From Lenzites betulinus (lineage: Eukaryota > Basidiomycota > Agaricomycetes > Polyporales > Polyporaceae), in assembly GCA_022264855.1 (NCBI GenBank), contig JABYQU010000001.1:62001-126000 (forward strand): DNA of 64,000 bases. Reading direction: 5' to 3'. The translations under genes were made by a program, and so were the position numbers. The notes under the pieces were generated by a model. The model had not been told where the DNA came from, searched no databases, and saw only the letters and a list, made by a program, of their open reading frames with translations. How positions within the stretch are numbered: the stretch's first letter is position 1; each line of letters starts with the position of its first letter. Shown in pieces: positions 35,942 to 47,936 of the stretch.

Positions 35942-35958
35942 CCCCCCCCCCCCCCCCC
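35942..35958. repeat. Homopolymer run of 17 C
   Basis: Seventeen uninterrupted C bases, followed by further C-rich sequence to about 35972. Length is likely to be uncertain in the assembly. Confidence 0.9.
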
Positions 35959-36016
35959 GCCCCCCGCCCGCGCGCGTATTCGCGATCGAATACAGCTCCC
36001 GCGCCCGTCCGAACTG

Positions 36017-36168
36017 CCAGTAACCCAGGTGGGGCGCGCACCTATAGGAATGTAGAGGAGGCCGTGTTGCCAGAGTTGCGCGCGACGAACCGCCAGCGAC
36101 CCAGGTGGGAAGCGCGCCTATAGGAATGTAGAGTTGGCCGCGTCGCCAGAGTTGCGCGCGACGCGGCC
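36017..36168. repeat. 76-base tandem duplication
   Basis: Two units of about 76 bases starting at 36017 and 36093. Each has CCAG..ACCCAGGTGG, then CCTATAGGAATGTAGAG, then a GTTGCCAGAGTTGCGCGCGACG-like end; they differ by a few substitutions. Each unit contains a TATAGG element. Confidence 0.85.
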
Positions 36169-36980
36169 TGCGCGATTCATCATACGTCGCGTCCCGTAGT
36201 ACTGTGATGGAATAGAGTGTTCCGGCTGCATGTCTTCGTCAGATCGAGCATGCACAACAGGTAATGGAGTTACCGTGATAGGCGTTGAGCTTGCCTAAGT
36301 GTTGTCTTCTGCGTTGGGAGGGGAGAGCGCGCCGGGCGCAACCAAGGCGCTCAAGCCTCAGAGAGGTCCATTTTTTGTTTTCGCTACCGGGTGTATGGGA
36401 AGATCTATGAGTAAAATTGAACGGATTCAACGCGTGTTACAAGGGCGAGTCTGTCTTGAGAGATACTAAGACCGCTCGTAGCGTTCTCTCGATCGAGCGC
36501 CGTTCCCTGCTATATTGGGCGTTGTCTGTTCAGAACAAATAGACTCTCGCGGCGCGCGACACTGCACTTTTCAATGCAAATCATACGTAGCATCATGTTA
36601 AACGGTGATCACATCGCGATCAATGACCAAATGTGTTCTCGGTGGCTGGGTGTGTACCACTCTGACCACACGAGGCAACAGGAACAGTCCGGTCCACAGG
36701 CTACCATGTCAGCCTCGCACAAAGCAGTATCGGAGCTGCCAAGTTCCGCGAATTGTCACAGACCCCCCAGACAGAGCGATAATGGCATCCTCCAAAGCGT
36801 GTTCATTGCGATGCAAATGTCCGGATATCCGTATGTATATACTGCGAGCACGCGCCGCCACACAGGCGTTATTTGATGATAGCGAGGCTACTACTACTAC
36901 TAAGAAGAGCACTAAGCAAGTCCATAACTGTCCGATCACGAATATCACAGGCCGATCGTGTCCGGAGCGCAGGGGAGCGC

Positions 36981-38067
36981 TCATGCGAGGACAAAGAACG
37001 CGGAGGTGACGGTGAGGAGCGCGGACACCGCGACACCCGCGAGTGGTGCGAAGCCGATCTGGGCGGAGAACATGCCCGACGCGGCGTTTGAGGAAGCCGC
37101 GGCGGACGCGGTGCTGTCGGTAGCGAGCTGCGTGACGGTTGAAGGCTCCGTGCCGTCTGTACATGGAGGGATTAACGTCATAACACGAGGAGAGGAGGGG
37201 TGTTAGCCGCTCCCACGGAGGCGAAGACGTACCGACAAAGGAAGCGCCACACGTGGTGCTGACGTCGCTCGTGAAACCCGAGAAGAGGTCGTCGAACTCC
37301 GTCTGGACGATGTTGAATGCAGCCTTGGTGCAGTCCGTGCAGGTGACGTTCGAGGGCACGTTCGGGATCGTACCGGCGATGATCTGCGAGGAGAGCGACT
37401 CGATGTTGGCGACCGTGAGCGTGCCGGTGTAAGGCTCGAGGTTGTTCAACGTCTCCGTCAGGCACAGCGTGTTGTTGTTGCTCGTGCTGCGCATTACGGT
37501 GTCAGTCGGTCATTCCGCGGTGAGAATACGGGTGGCAGCTGGGCGCTCCGGGTGTGCGGGACTCACTCTCCGAGGCAGGCCACTTGCCGGACGGTGGGGT
37601 ACGCAGTTTGAACGAGCGTGGTGAGCTCGCTGCTGTCCACGTTCGAGAGGCCAAGCGCGCTGAGCTCCGTCGTGCAGCCAGAGGTGATGCTTGAGACGAC
37701 GGTGGCGAGGGTGGAGTTGCTGCAAGCCGGACGAGAGCACATGCCGGTCAACCAGCTGTCGATGGTGGGAACAATGGATGTGTTTGACGAGCTGGTGCTT
37801 GCGACGACTAGACCGACCAGGGCCTGCGCGTTCAGGCAGGACGCGTCCGAAGACCCGACGATAGTCGCGAGTGCTGCCTGGCACTGAGTAGAAATTCTGG
37901 CAGGACAGTCAGCATGGGGAGATAATGAGGGAAAATCGCGAAGAATGCGGGGAAATGACAGCAGTCACCGAGGATCCGTGGGATGGTACTCACGATTGCG
38001 CAGACGAGCCAGCCATCTGCAGACCAGCGACCAAGGCGGCGGCAACGGCAATTTTCCTGAAGGACAT
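36981..38067 (-). CDS. Secreted, GPI-anchored cysteine-containing protein, 277 aa
   Basis: Four exons: 38067-37994, 37896-37567, 37486-37233 and 37156-36981; introns of 76-97 bases, longer than elsewhere in the window. Residues 1-23 are a signal peptide (FRKIAVAAALVAGLQMAGS). The mature part has paired cysteines in two similar halves: SWLTGMCSRPACSNSTLATVVSSITSGC, then VTCTDCTKAAFNIVQTEF with a later CGASF. A serine, threonine and alanine-rich stalk follows, and a C-terminal hydrophobic stretch (FAPLAGVAVSALLTVTSAFFVLA) after a small-residue cleavage site near SNAASG. This is the layout of GPI-anchored surface proteins of basidiomycetes, possibly the DUF7729-type group, though I cannot confirm the family. 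A TTATTAAA element at about 38158-38165 is a likely TATA box, about 90 bases before the ATG. Confidence 0.85.
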
Positions 38068-39167
38068 GATTACGGGAGAGCGAGTGAAGAAAGTAGCGGG
38101 CAAAGTGGAGGTGAAAGAGAGAGCAAAAGAGTGCAGCCTGCTGCGGACACGGGGGGAATTTAATAAGAGCGGCTGGTCGTCGGTGGAGGATGACCAAAGA
38201 CTTAAGCGGCTCAAGCCAGAACACAGCGCTCAGCCGCAGTCTCAAGCTGTGCCCCCGAGTAGGCGCCCGCATTTCTTGCCCATATATAGACATGCCGAGT
38301 GCGGCTGCCCCATCACGCGGCTCCCCGCTCCTCATGCAGGCCATCCTTCTCCGCTTCTCGCACTCTTGGAAGTGAACACGCTCTCACCTCCTCTTTCTCG
38401 CCTACCACCCGCGAAACATACGACCTCGGAAGCGCGTAGCTAAGCGAGTATTGTTCGCCCTTTGCGACGCATCGCTGGCCGCTGCGCACGCGCAGGCCGT
38501 GGAATTTAAAGGCAACCCGACAGCCGCATTCTTCATAGCGTTCCTCGTTGACAAGCGAAGAACGGACCCATTGTCAATGTACAGCCATTGGCACACTTGC
38601 GTGTGCGCGCACCCTGCGTCAGGAGTCAGCCGCACCAGGGCCATTGTGTCGCACCCAATCATAGCTCACACCAAGCCACTCGGTCTCCTATCCATATTGC
38701 ATCGCCCGGGCCTGAGACAGCACTCTAGTCGCGTGAAGAATGCATGCCAAGGGTGCCTCACGACGGGCATTAGACCATTGCGCATAGGTTCAAATGGGTC
38801 TAAAAGTCGAGACAAGAGGTAAACCTTCGGCCGACTTATCGTGTTTTGAGTGAGTTGCAAACGGGTTTCATTCAGTGCCAACATTCACCTCTTGTTTGGG
38901 TTGACGGAACGGTTTTGCTCGGTCGGCGACGAGCCACTGCCTGCCGTGGATGTTGTCTGATGGTACTGAAGTAACGGGTAATAATACAATTGCAATGGTT
39001 CATCACAGCTACGTGTATCTCCTGCTACTCGTACAACATGGTGTTCAAAAATACAAACTCCAGGGACCCCAAGAATAAAAGAAGACAATGCTGCGGCGCC
39101 CAAAGCTCATGGTACACGGCAGGCTCCAGGCATGTCTCAAGACCACATTCGTGACTGCGCGTCCTCG
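38068..39167. other. Intergenic between two minus-strand genes
   Basis: About 1.1 kb holding the promoter of the GPI protein at its left side and the 3' flank of the GH17 gene at its right side. I see no further gene. Confidence 0.5.
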
Positions 39168-40737
39168 TCAGCACGCGGTGCGCGGCGCGAACGGGAACTT
39201 CAAGTTCCCCTTCGAGTCGTAGATCCCGTATCCAGGCTCCTGGTTGTCCGAGTAGATGTGCGCGAACCAGCCAATGCCACCTCCGACCACAGCCTTGAGG
39301 TCCTCGCAGTGTTGGTCGAGCAATTCGTAGTATCCCTAAAACAGGTACGAGGATCATCAGCACATGTGTCTGTGTGAGCTCCGGGGAGCGCAGCCCGCGG
39401 GGAACAAGAGGGCTGTGCGCGAGGGGCAGAAGTGAGTTCCAAACATACCTGCTCATTGGGAACGTCCGCCACCGCATCAGGGCTGTTGGGCTGCACGCTG
39501 GGAGACGTCACAGACGGCCAGCCGTTCTGTGGGAGAGGACCGAGCTCGTGAGCATACGTCCGGATATAGAGAGGCGGGTGGAACCGACCTCATCGAAGTA
39601 CATCTTCTTCCCGTTCCCATGAGCGATGAACCAGTTCAGGTCGGTTTCTACGAGCGGCCACGCCTGGTCCGCTGTTGACCATCCACATCAGTCCTGGTCC
39701 CCAATCGACCACGAGAACGAAACACTCACACGTCGACGCCTGCTGCGAGAAGAACGGCAGCATGTGGATGTTGATGGAGTCGATCGCGTCGAGCACGTCC
39801 TGCGCGCCGCCGCGCTCCTGGTACCCGTACGCGAGCTCGCTCACAGTCACCGGGATGCCGAGGCTGGAGAGGTTCGCCTTCGCGAGCGTGACCTGCTCCG
39901 CGAGCTGCGCGTGCGGGAGCACGTCGTCGAACAGCGGCTCCGAGCCGAACTGCAGCACGCGCGTCACGAAGGGGGCGAGCGGGTTCGCGTGCAGCGCCGC
40001 GAGGAGCGTGTCCCGCCGCGAGATCCAGATGTCGCTCCCGTCGAAGCCGAACTGCGGGAGACATTAAGCACGCGGATGACGCGGGTGGTGGGAAGGTGCG
40101 CGCTTACCCAGATTAGAGCGTGCACGCCCAGCGCTATAATGACATTTTGTGGTCAGCTTGGCGGAATTCGCAGACGTACAAGGAGTCAAACACGTACTGT
40201 TGGCCCATGCGGCGTCGACGATATCGTCGCTGCATTGAAATGAGCACACTACCCTCCTGCCGACGATCCCAGACTGAGACTCACTAGAAGCCCTCGCGGT
40301 CGCAGAAACCATAAAGCCGCACATAACGGGACTTGAAGTGCTGTCGGATATCGCGGAACTCCTTGTGCAGCTGGGCGCGACTCTGGCCTGCATCAAACGC
40401 GGAGCGCGCGTCAGCAATAATACACTTCGGCGCCACTGAGCAGCGGGCTTGACGCACAAGCGGTAACCTCGTAGCTGAAGCCGACGAACGCGTACTCCGT
40501 CGCGGGGTCGCACCACCACAGCGAATGGTCCGCCGGGGCCACGGCAGGCGTCAGGAAACCGAGCGACGGGAAGCAGAGGGGTGCAGGCAGCGCGAGCGGC
40601 TTGGCCACTGCGCTCGCGCTGGGCTTGACCTGCTCGGGGTGTGGCTGTGCGATGTTGTTGTTCAACGGCGCCGGCACGGCGAAGGCGGGGAGGAGCCGCG
40701 CGAGGGCGAGGGCAGCAACAAGGGCGTAGAGGGCCAT
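39168..40737 (-). CDS. Secreted glycoside hydrolase family 17 protein (beta-1,3-glucanase type), 363 aa
   Basis: Eight exons: 40737-40458, 40387-40285, 40229-40198, 40133-40108, 40051-39730, 39671-39589, 39526-39449 and 39335-39168. Introns are 56-113 bases, and the frame closes to 363 residues. Residues 1-20 are a signal peptide. After a proline-rich linker the barrel starts at GFSYEVTACQSRAQLHKEFRDIRQ and YVRLYGFCD. The probable acid/base is E185 in LQFGSEPLFD. The nucleophile is E282 in the family signature YFDENGWPS. AVVGGGIGWFAHIYSDNQEPGYGIYD completes the barrel. There is no C-terminal anchor, so the enzyme should be secreted or wall-bound. The predicted substrate is beta-1,3-glucan of the cell wall. 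A TATTTATA box lies about 50 bases upstream (40791-40784). With the GH16 gene nearby it suggests a wall-remodelling neighbourhood. Confidence 0.9.
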
Positions 40738-40783
40738 TTTGGGGGGCGCGAGCGTAGGCTCGTCTGCCTGCAGCGCGCGGGCG

Positions 40784-40791
40784 TATAAATA
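40784..40791 (-). promoter_or_regulatory. TATA box of the GH17 gene
   Basis: Reads TATTTATA on the minus strand, 47-54 bases before the ATG at 40737, so the leader should be only about 20 bases long. Confidence 0.55.
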
Positions 40792-41320
40792 GTGACCAGC
40801 ACAAGGGCATTTAGAACGGGCGCGGGTCGAGCGTCAGAACACAAAAGCGAAGGAGAACCAAAGCAGATGCGGGCGTTGTCTATTGCGCCCTGGCGCACGG
40901 GCTATTGCAACGGGAGGCTGACCGGGCGGCGTAAGCGTCCCATATGGATCGAGACCAGGCGGACGAGCCTGTCCGGGTCAGCGGGCGGGGAGCTTGGGAT
41001 GCCCGGCCCTTGGGCCGGCAGAGTACGAGTGCGCATCGCAGCTATCAGAAGCGAAAGACGAAGCTCGGATAACCGACACCTGAATTGATGGCGTACACCT
41101 CCGTCCAACTGCACTCGACCGAAGACGCGTTTCCGCATGGTCCAAGGCGAATCCCCAGCCCGGTTCCATCAGGCGGTCGGTCACGCGTTCCGGTCGGACA
41201 AGTGGCTAAAACAGACGGGAAGGACCACGCACCGGTTTGGCATACAGTACGGTACGGCAACTTGTCCGAAGACTGGCCGTACAGTACACCACTTGAGCGG
41301 GACAAATCAGTGCAGCTGAT

Positions 41321-44300
41321 TCAATCCGCCACAGTCCGCATGTACTCCTCCTTCAATGCAAGACATCCGAATAATATTAGACGGTCTAGGCCTCTGCACC
41401 ACGCCACAAGGTTTGACGCAGGAAGCGTCGTGAAATTTGTAGCTGCAGCGTTAACCTAAGTTGGACGGGGTCACGCCGAGAGGCAACATAGTTTCGTCCC
41501 GAAGCGCCGTAGAAGTCCACGTTGTGGATTGAAGCTGTCAAGTTTGTCAGCCGCAGGAGCAACGGAGCAAGAGAGGGCAACGTAAGAGCCACATACGTCA
41601 GTAAGCGCATCGCTCGCAGGTAGCAAGTTCATGTGGTCCGGAATATGCCCACCGTTCTAGCGCAAAGTCAGTTTGACATGCCCCAACGCAGCGAAGCATC
41701 ACTCACCAGCTCGGACTGCTCCAGCTCCCGGAAGGTGAGTAGCAAGTCTGCCGGTATCTGGGTAGGGAAGATGAGGGCATGGACGGTGGGCGTGAATGGT
41801 CGTGTGGACGACGCCTCTCGTGCCAAAGCCTATGAATAGATAAATCAAAGGCCTTCCTCGCTTCAATGAACACTGTACGCACATCGGCGATATTGAGCGC
41901 CAAGCGGATCTCTGACCGACGTCCCCGTGCTTCACTGCCCACGAGGACGAACAGCTCCCAGATGCAATCGAGTAGATACACAGAGTGGCCGAACTCCGGG
42001 TGCTCAGGCAGAGCAGGGATTAGGCGGACCTACCATCATAATCAGCACCACCCCTGTGTAAAACAGACCACAGCAACTCACAATATCACCTTTGGGCTTG
42101 TTCAAATCGACGACCCAGATTCGAGGGTCGATGGAGGGGGCAGACGCTCGCCACTGCCAATAGTCTGCCTTCGCGTGCTCGCCTTCACCAAGGATCATCC
42201 AGAACATCTCGTCAGCGTAGCTCTCTTCTTCCGTCAGATCTGCGAGACGGTCTGGAGAAGACGCCAGCGACTGGGCGTAAGCGCGAGCTGCGCTCTGCTC
42301 GGCGGCGACGGACCCGCGGCCATGCCAGACATAGTATGTGTCAAGGATCGAGATGCAGTAACTATATCCTGAACAAAGATGCTTGATGTTCTGCGGCAAG
42401 CGTCAGCGGACTGTGTCTGTATCAGATACTACATCAGCGGAGTGCATACCAGGTCAACCTCGTCGATGTGGATCACGCCGTGGAGTGAACGGACAACATG
42501 CATGGCCGTGTTTTCCGCGCTCCAGTGTGTGCGCGTACCCTGTCGTATGGCCAACTGTCCTCCAAGAATAGCTACAAATTCGGCGGGTTCTCGAGCTTGG
42601 CGCAGGAGTACCTGTGAAAGGTAAGTAACACGCTATCGAGTCGTGAACGTATAGCCTTACTGGGGCGGTCCCATATCTACGCGCCAGTTCCTGCAGTTTC
42701 TGCGACTCTCGCTCTCCCAGTTGCGCGCGACGTCCCTGCCACCCCCAGACTTTCGTCTCAACGAGGCCGCTGGAGCGCACCTTTGCCCGATGAATAATCG
42801 CAAGAATCTCGGCATCGTAGAAGATGCTTGCGTCCTTGGATATGGGGCTCGCAGTATTCCCAAAGATAGAGAGCACGTCGACAGAGACCGTAGCCACATC
42901 AGCGTCCGGAGTATATGTTGGGCGTGGCGCATGATAAAGCGAGTGAATGTCAACATGGGGCAGTGGTTGGTCCGCATGCACTGTTACACAATCTCGTCAG
43001 CATCGAACTCCCTCGAAGGCCATCTCATGCGCGAACAGCGTACCTAAGCGAATGCGCTCATCGCGAGGTTGAGGCTTCGCCTCAACCGGTTCAACGGTGA
43101 CCACTACATCCGATGCTTTCTCTTCCTTCGGCTTTGGCCGTTCGAGCTCCTCCTTGACACGTTCAACAGGAGGCGCGACGCCACGAGCAAGCGTCCCCGC
43201 AGGTGATGAGACCGGGGTCCTTTCTTCCGTGAGCGGCGGAAGCACGAACGCTGAGTACTTCTCGTAGCTCGACCTACGACGCTCCATCGCAGGCGCGGTC
43301 AGGGCTGGAGGTGGGCCGTTACTACGCGGCCCCCAGCCCGCGACCAAATTCTTCACGCTGGGCGGCTCCCAGCTCTCCTCGTCCTCTTCAGCATCGCCAT
43401 TCGGCACCGCATGCGTGACAGGCTTGGTATCCGTGGGGGGCGGCGGGGGCGGAAGCTTTGTTTCTACGGGCGACACGGAAATGGGGCTCGTTGACTGCAT
43501 GACCTCGTTGAAAGTCTGAGCGACATCCATAACGGTCGCACGGTTGCCCGTGCTGGGTATACGTGTATGTCTGGCAGGACTCGCGGGCGGCTTCTGTGTG
43601 GTACTCTGGGGAGGGGTAGTCGATGGGCTCGGTACAGGCTTGGGAGGCACCAGCGTTGTCGGCACAATGACATCGAGCGAGGGCTTGGGAGGCACGACAG
43701 GGCTTGCTACTGTGGACGTTGCTTTGCCTGCGGTCGGGGGCGGGGAGGGGTACTGTGATACTGGGGAGGCGGTTCGGACAGGCGCGATAGGCTCCGCCAC
43801 GCTCAGCGACGACGCGCTGGGCTCGCGCCGTGCTGGTTGAGGCTTCGGTTCGTCGCGCGCAAGAGACGCCTCGGGTATCGACGCCAGCTTTGACACCCCT
43901 GCAGCCGGCGTGGTCTTGCCCTTGCGCGGCTTCTTCGCGCGGTCCTTCGTCGGCTGCGCGCAGAACAAGGCCAACAAGTCAGCTCAGCTCTCGGTAGCAG
44001 CAACAGCAACAGCAACAACAACAATTGAGACAGAAGCAAAACCGAATATACATTTCAGCACAAAATAACGAACAGGTACTCTCGAAGCACGTACAAACAT
44101 GTTACCAAAGTGGACGCACATGACTGAGCGGCTGGCCCGCCGCACCCCGTTCCTGCACAAGCCCCCCGGTCGACCGTGTCCGTACGCGCATCCCCAGCTC
44201 ATCGACGTCCGGCGCGGGGGCCTCGTACTGCGTGTGTTGCGGGATGGGCCTATCGCCGGTCTTCGACGGCTGGATATACGTGATGACTGTCTTCGCAGAG

Positions 44301-45951
44301 CCAAGTTGGGGTCGTGGGCCGCCGTAGCCACTCTCGCTCATGGACGAGGGTCCGGCGACGGAGTCCCCCGTGCGCATAGTTGGGAGGGTTGGGAGTGACG
44401 ACTTGGACTTCAAAGTCCTGCCCATGCCATCCTCCTTGATTGGGACGCTATACAACGCCGTGGTGGGAGATCCGGGGTCGACGGTAAACGACTTCCGCAT
44501 GGGCATGGGTTTCGGGGAGATGACCGGCGGAGGAGTGGGAGAGCCAGTGGTACTGTTGAACTGCCACCGGTCGAGCACAGAGCTCTGTCTCCGTCCATCT
44601 CTGCGGTCAGGCGTCGGCGAGCCTTCTGGCGTGGAAGATAACTCCGAAGTCTTCTTCACCATGTTCGACACAAACCCACGACCTTGAAGTCTGCTCAGAC
44701 TTGGCGTAGGTTCCTTCGTGGGAGGAGGCTTGAGGAACGCCGGAGAAGGGTTCTGGGAGGGAGGCATCTGAGGACTACCGAATGACTGTCGAGGATTGGG
44801 CTGTATCGGGCGCGCCAGACCGGGCATAGCTACGGACGGCTTGGGTGAGTGTGTAGGAGAAGGCGGAGACGGCGTATGCGTGGCACGTTGAGACGCGGAG
44901 GAGACGGGTCGAGGAGCGGGCGATTTTGATGCAGCATACGGGGTTGACGATGCATGAGGCGTGGTCGGGCGAATATTAGGGCTAGGAGAATGAGAGATAG
45001 GTCGAGAATACGTCTCTGGTTTCGACTTCGGCGTGAATGTCTCCGATACAGGACTAATTCTGGCAGGTGCAGCACCAGTAGGAGTGCTGATAGTACGCTG
45101 TCGCGTAGAGGTTTGAGTTGACGAACCGGTGTAGCTAGGAAGAACCCTGCGCTCCTCAGTCTTCTCGACCACAGACCGTACCGTCGAAGGTGTGCTGATG
45201 CGGCGATCCCTCTGAGCAGCCGCGCTGGATGAAGGGGAGGATTGAGTCTCTTGGTCGCGAATCGCGCGGGCTACTTCGGACGCTTTCCCATGCCCAGTCA
45301 TGCCTGGCATGGCCACCCCTCCTCGACCGAACACGGGATGAGGCGCGGCGACATGTGTGCGTTGCTCGAACTGAGTGGGATCGTGGGCATCTTGTTGGGG
45401 GGCTTGTCTGGTAAGTCTGGGGCCTGTTGCACGTCCACCGATGAAGGCAGCGAGTGACATGGGCTCCGGAGGGCGTGTGCTCTGGCTAGGCGCAGTGGGC
45501 GGCGTGGGTCCCGGAGATGACCTGTGCGTCGGGCTCTCGCCTGTAAGCCGCCTCAAAGCGTCATCCTGGGCCCTCTGTCTGTCGACGGCGGGGACATTGG
45601 CGGCATCGGAAGCGTGTGAACGGTCTTCAGCTCGAGCGGGAGACACACCGGTGCTCTGGGCTGACAAGGGAATGCCCTTAGAACGTATGAAAAAAAAGAC
45701 ATAGTAAAATCGCGCCCACATAGGTCTACACTGTTCGTCCGACTCGCGAAGCCTGTGCTCCTCCGTAGACGGGCTTGTCTTGAGGCTGCAATTTCGGCCT
45801 CGAGTCTCCTGGTCTCTGCCTCCTCATCATCGTCCACCTGCCTCTGAAGCTCCTTAATCTTGCTCGTCCACTCCGCAAGACTCGCGTCCGGCTTCGAGGG
45901 GATGGTCGTCGTACTCCGCCGTGCTGCACTACTGGGACGAGGCAAATCCAT
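41321..45951 (-). CDS. DUF4045 / gelsolin-repeat / villin-headpiece-like protein, about 1303 aa
   Basis: Eleven exons from 45951-45730 through 45655-44120, 43953-43044, 42980-42661, 42611-42450, 42390-42082, 42002-41883, 41829-41707, 41656-41597, 41534-41456 and 41391-41321; every phase agrees. Residues 1-75 (EWTSKIKELQRQVDDDEEAE) and about 150-200 (MSLAAFIGGRATGPRLTRQAP, then FGRGGVAMPGM) are typical of fungal DUF4045. A proline and serine-rich disordered stretch follows to about residue 875. Residues about 880-1230 are gelsolin-like repeats: FYDAEILAIIHRAKV, KVWGWQGRRAQLGERE, CISILDTYYVWHGRGS, RIWVVDLNKP and SVYLLDCIWELFVLVG. The end (TALRDETMLPLGVTPSNL and EEYMRTVAD) looks like a headpiece motif. 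The expected role is actin filament binding, capping or severing at the cortex. The first intron's exact edges and the last exon (AG acceptor within GCAGAG) are my weakest joints. Confidence 0.82.
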
Positions 45952-46425
45952 GATCGTGAGAGTGCTGAAATCCAGTCGAGTATTATTCCTAGGTCCCAGA
46001 TATCTCACAGGGAAGACATCAGCTGCCAAGCCAAGGTCTGAAGGTAAGAGTACCTTCGGAAGAGGATGAAAACCAATACGATGAGAGCAAGGCGGCGGTC
46101 TGTGGTCGCTAGTGGTTGCAGACGAGTAGCAGCACTACGCGGATCTAACAGGCGCCTAATCATTGATATGACGCGCTCCAGGGCCGAATTCAAAGTCCAT
46201 TCGAGCCCTGAACGTTCGAATGATTCTTGGCAGCCTTACCCGTTGTCCTCGTCGTAGTACAGGCGGTCAGTGGTATGAAGAAATCACACGTCTACTCCTA
46301 TTCGCACTGGGTGACCAGACATAAGCGTAGGAGAAACACAGGCACGCTTGCGGTATCGATCAAGTCCGGGTATAGATACAGCGTAAAGTCCGTTCGTGTT
46401 AAGCCAGGATAGACTACTCCGAGTC
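45952..46425. other. Short intergenic region
   Basis: Lies between the gelsolin-type gene start and the GH16 stop. An open frame upstream of and in frame with 45951 adds 26 codons (from 46029), but these lack conservation-type features; I treat them as leader. Confidence 0.45.
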
Positions 46426-47936
46426 CTACAATATCGTCCAGGAGAACGCGACGATTGTAGAGGCTACGAGGGCGCCAACAATGCCAGGTAGAGACCCAGT
46501 CCTGAGGGCTACGTTCGCTGCGGAGGCAGCGAGTCCCGCGGTGGAGGTCGCAAGGACAACACTCCCGCCGGATACGGTCGCTACGAGGACTGAGGAGTCC
46601 GTCGAGTACGCCTTGATAGACGAGATCTCGAAGTACGCGTTGTCGTAGTTCGTGCCGTTGTTAATCACATTGTCCACATACTGGAGGAACGCTGGTGAGC
46701 ATCTAATAGCGGAAGTAGGCAGGGGGTGTACTCACGCATGCAGACTGTGACCCGTCTCCACCACAGGTTGGCTGGTAGTCGGCCGGAACACCAGCCCTGT
46801 GGAAATGTCAGAGAAAGTCCCAAGGGTGATATTCATCAAACGCACCAAGCTCCACAAAGGGTAATGTCGATGACCATTTGTTGGGGCCCGAAGAACTTGT
46901 CGATGTCGCAGGAAGACGACGCGAAGGCGGCGGAAGGGGTGCCCCACGAAGTAGGGTCGATGGACGTGTTTGCGTTCGTCACCGAATCAGGCACGCTTTT
47001 GCGCTATAGCGAGAAGTCAGCGCAAAACACCTCTGCGAGCAGGCTTCGGCATACCGTCCAAAACCAGATGCTAGTGAGCACAATTCATATGAGCGTCGCA
47101 ACCCCGAACTGACAAACTTGACAAACTTACTTGATACCGCTCGACTCGATCTGCATAGCCCACACACCTCCGCCCGCGGAGGCGAATGCGGAGCCATAGC
47201 TGTTCTCCTGCGTCTCCAGGACGGTGCAGCCCGTGCCTGAAGAGCAGTCCGTCGCGTTGATCTGCCCGGTCTGCTTCGCAGACGAAGTGATCGAGCAGCC
47301 GGCCTGCGTGTGCAGCGCCATCTGGTTCTGCGTCATCATGTTCACGCCCTCGAATATGTCGACCTCGCCGCCGTTCGGCCAGTCCATGCCCTTCATCCAA
47401 AAGCTGGGCCACACCTGGTTTCACGAAGGGATAAGCGTGAGTTCCTGATTGGTTCAGTGGGAACAGCAGCAGTACTCACGGAGCAACCGAATGGCAGGTG
47501 TGTTGCATCGAATACAACAACGGAGCCTACAGAGAAGTAGTCTTGGGTGGATATCCGGACCTACAAGACGGGTGAGCACGGTCTACAATGTTGTACGGGT
47601 TGCCACACACCGAGTCCCGCTTGTAGTTGTACGGCACGAAGCTGGTGTCGTCGACCTTGATAACGGCATGGCCTGCATCATTCACATAGGCAAGTTTTGA
47701 CTGCGTCGCGTTGGTCTGATCGACCCAGTTGACGTCACCTATACAGATCATTCAGCCACAGTCGAGGCCAACGTGTCGATGCATAAAGACTCACCGTTCG
47801 TCAGGTTGTCAAAGTTGCCGTAAAAATCCCATCCGTTGAAGAAGCTGGTGCCCGAGTACTCCTTGACGAGGTTATATCCCGCAAAGGCTGGAGACGCCGC
47901 GACAAGCGCGGTGGCAAACGAAAGAGCGTAACGCAT
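46426..47936 (-). CDS. GPI-anchored glycoside hydrolase family 16 glucanase, 374 aa
   Basis: Eight exons: 47936-47795, 47738-47611, 47560-47480, 47414-47131, 47070-47055, 47003-46846, 46796-46736 and 46680-46426, including a 16-base exon 5. Introns are 49-65 bases. Residues 1-19 are a signal peptide. YNLVKEYSGTSFFNGWDFYG starts the jelly roll; the catalytic motif is GGEVDIFEGVN, with E134, D136 and E139 as nucleophile, helper and acid/base. WPSFWMKGMDWP, IWFWTRKSVPDSV and ITLCGAWAGVPADYQPTC fit the endo-1,3(4)-beta-glucanase-like branch found in wood-decay basidiomycetes. The C-terminal 85 residues carry a small-residue stretch and a hydrophobic end (ALVASTIVAFSWTIL), consistent with GPI attachment, so it acts at the wall or outer plasma membrane. 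Divergent from the FAD monooxygenase. Confidence 0.92.

Larger units (their letters stand above)
33807..36980. other. Three kilobases without a supported gene
   Basis: Ordinary composition to 35850, then a short C-rich segment. Two minus-strand fragments read like protein: 34951-35139 (PDLINASLGGPSAHAAKIYN and following) and a spliced-looking piece around 34740-34890 with GTACGT and TTACAG signals. I could not join them into one frame, so they may be relics of a decayed gene. The repeats at 35942 and 36017 are listed separately. A cluster of short ORFs near 36600 lies in the 3' flank of the next gene. Confidence 0.45.

Noticed and set aside
41045..41305. Further C-terminal exon of the gelsolin-type gene (an EVYAINSG-like frame)
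   Set aside because: A complete in-frame ending at 41321 with headpiece-like residues was found, and no good splice joins it to this frame.
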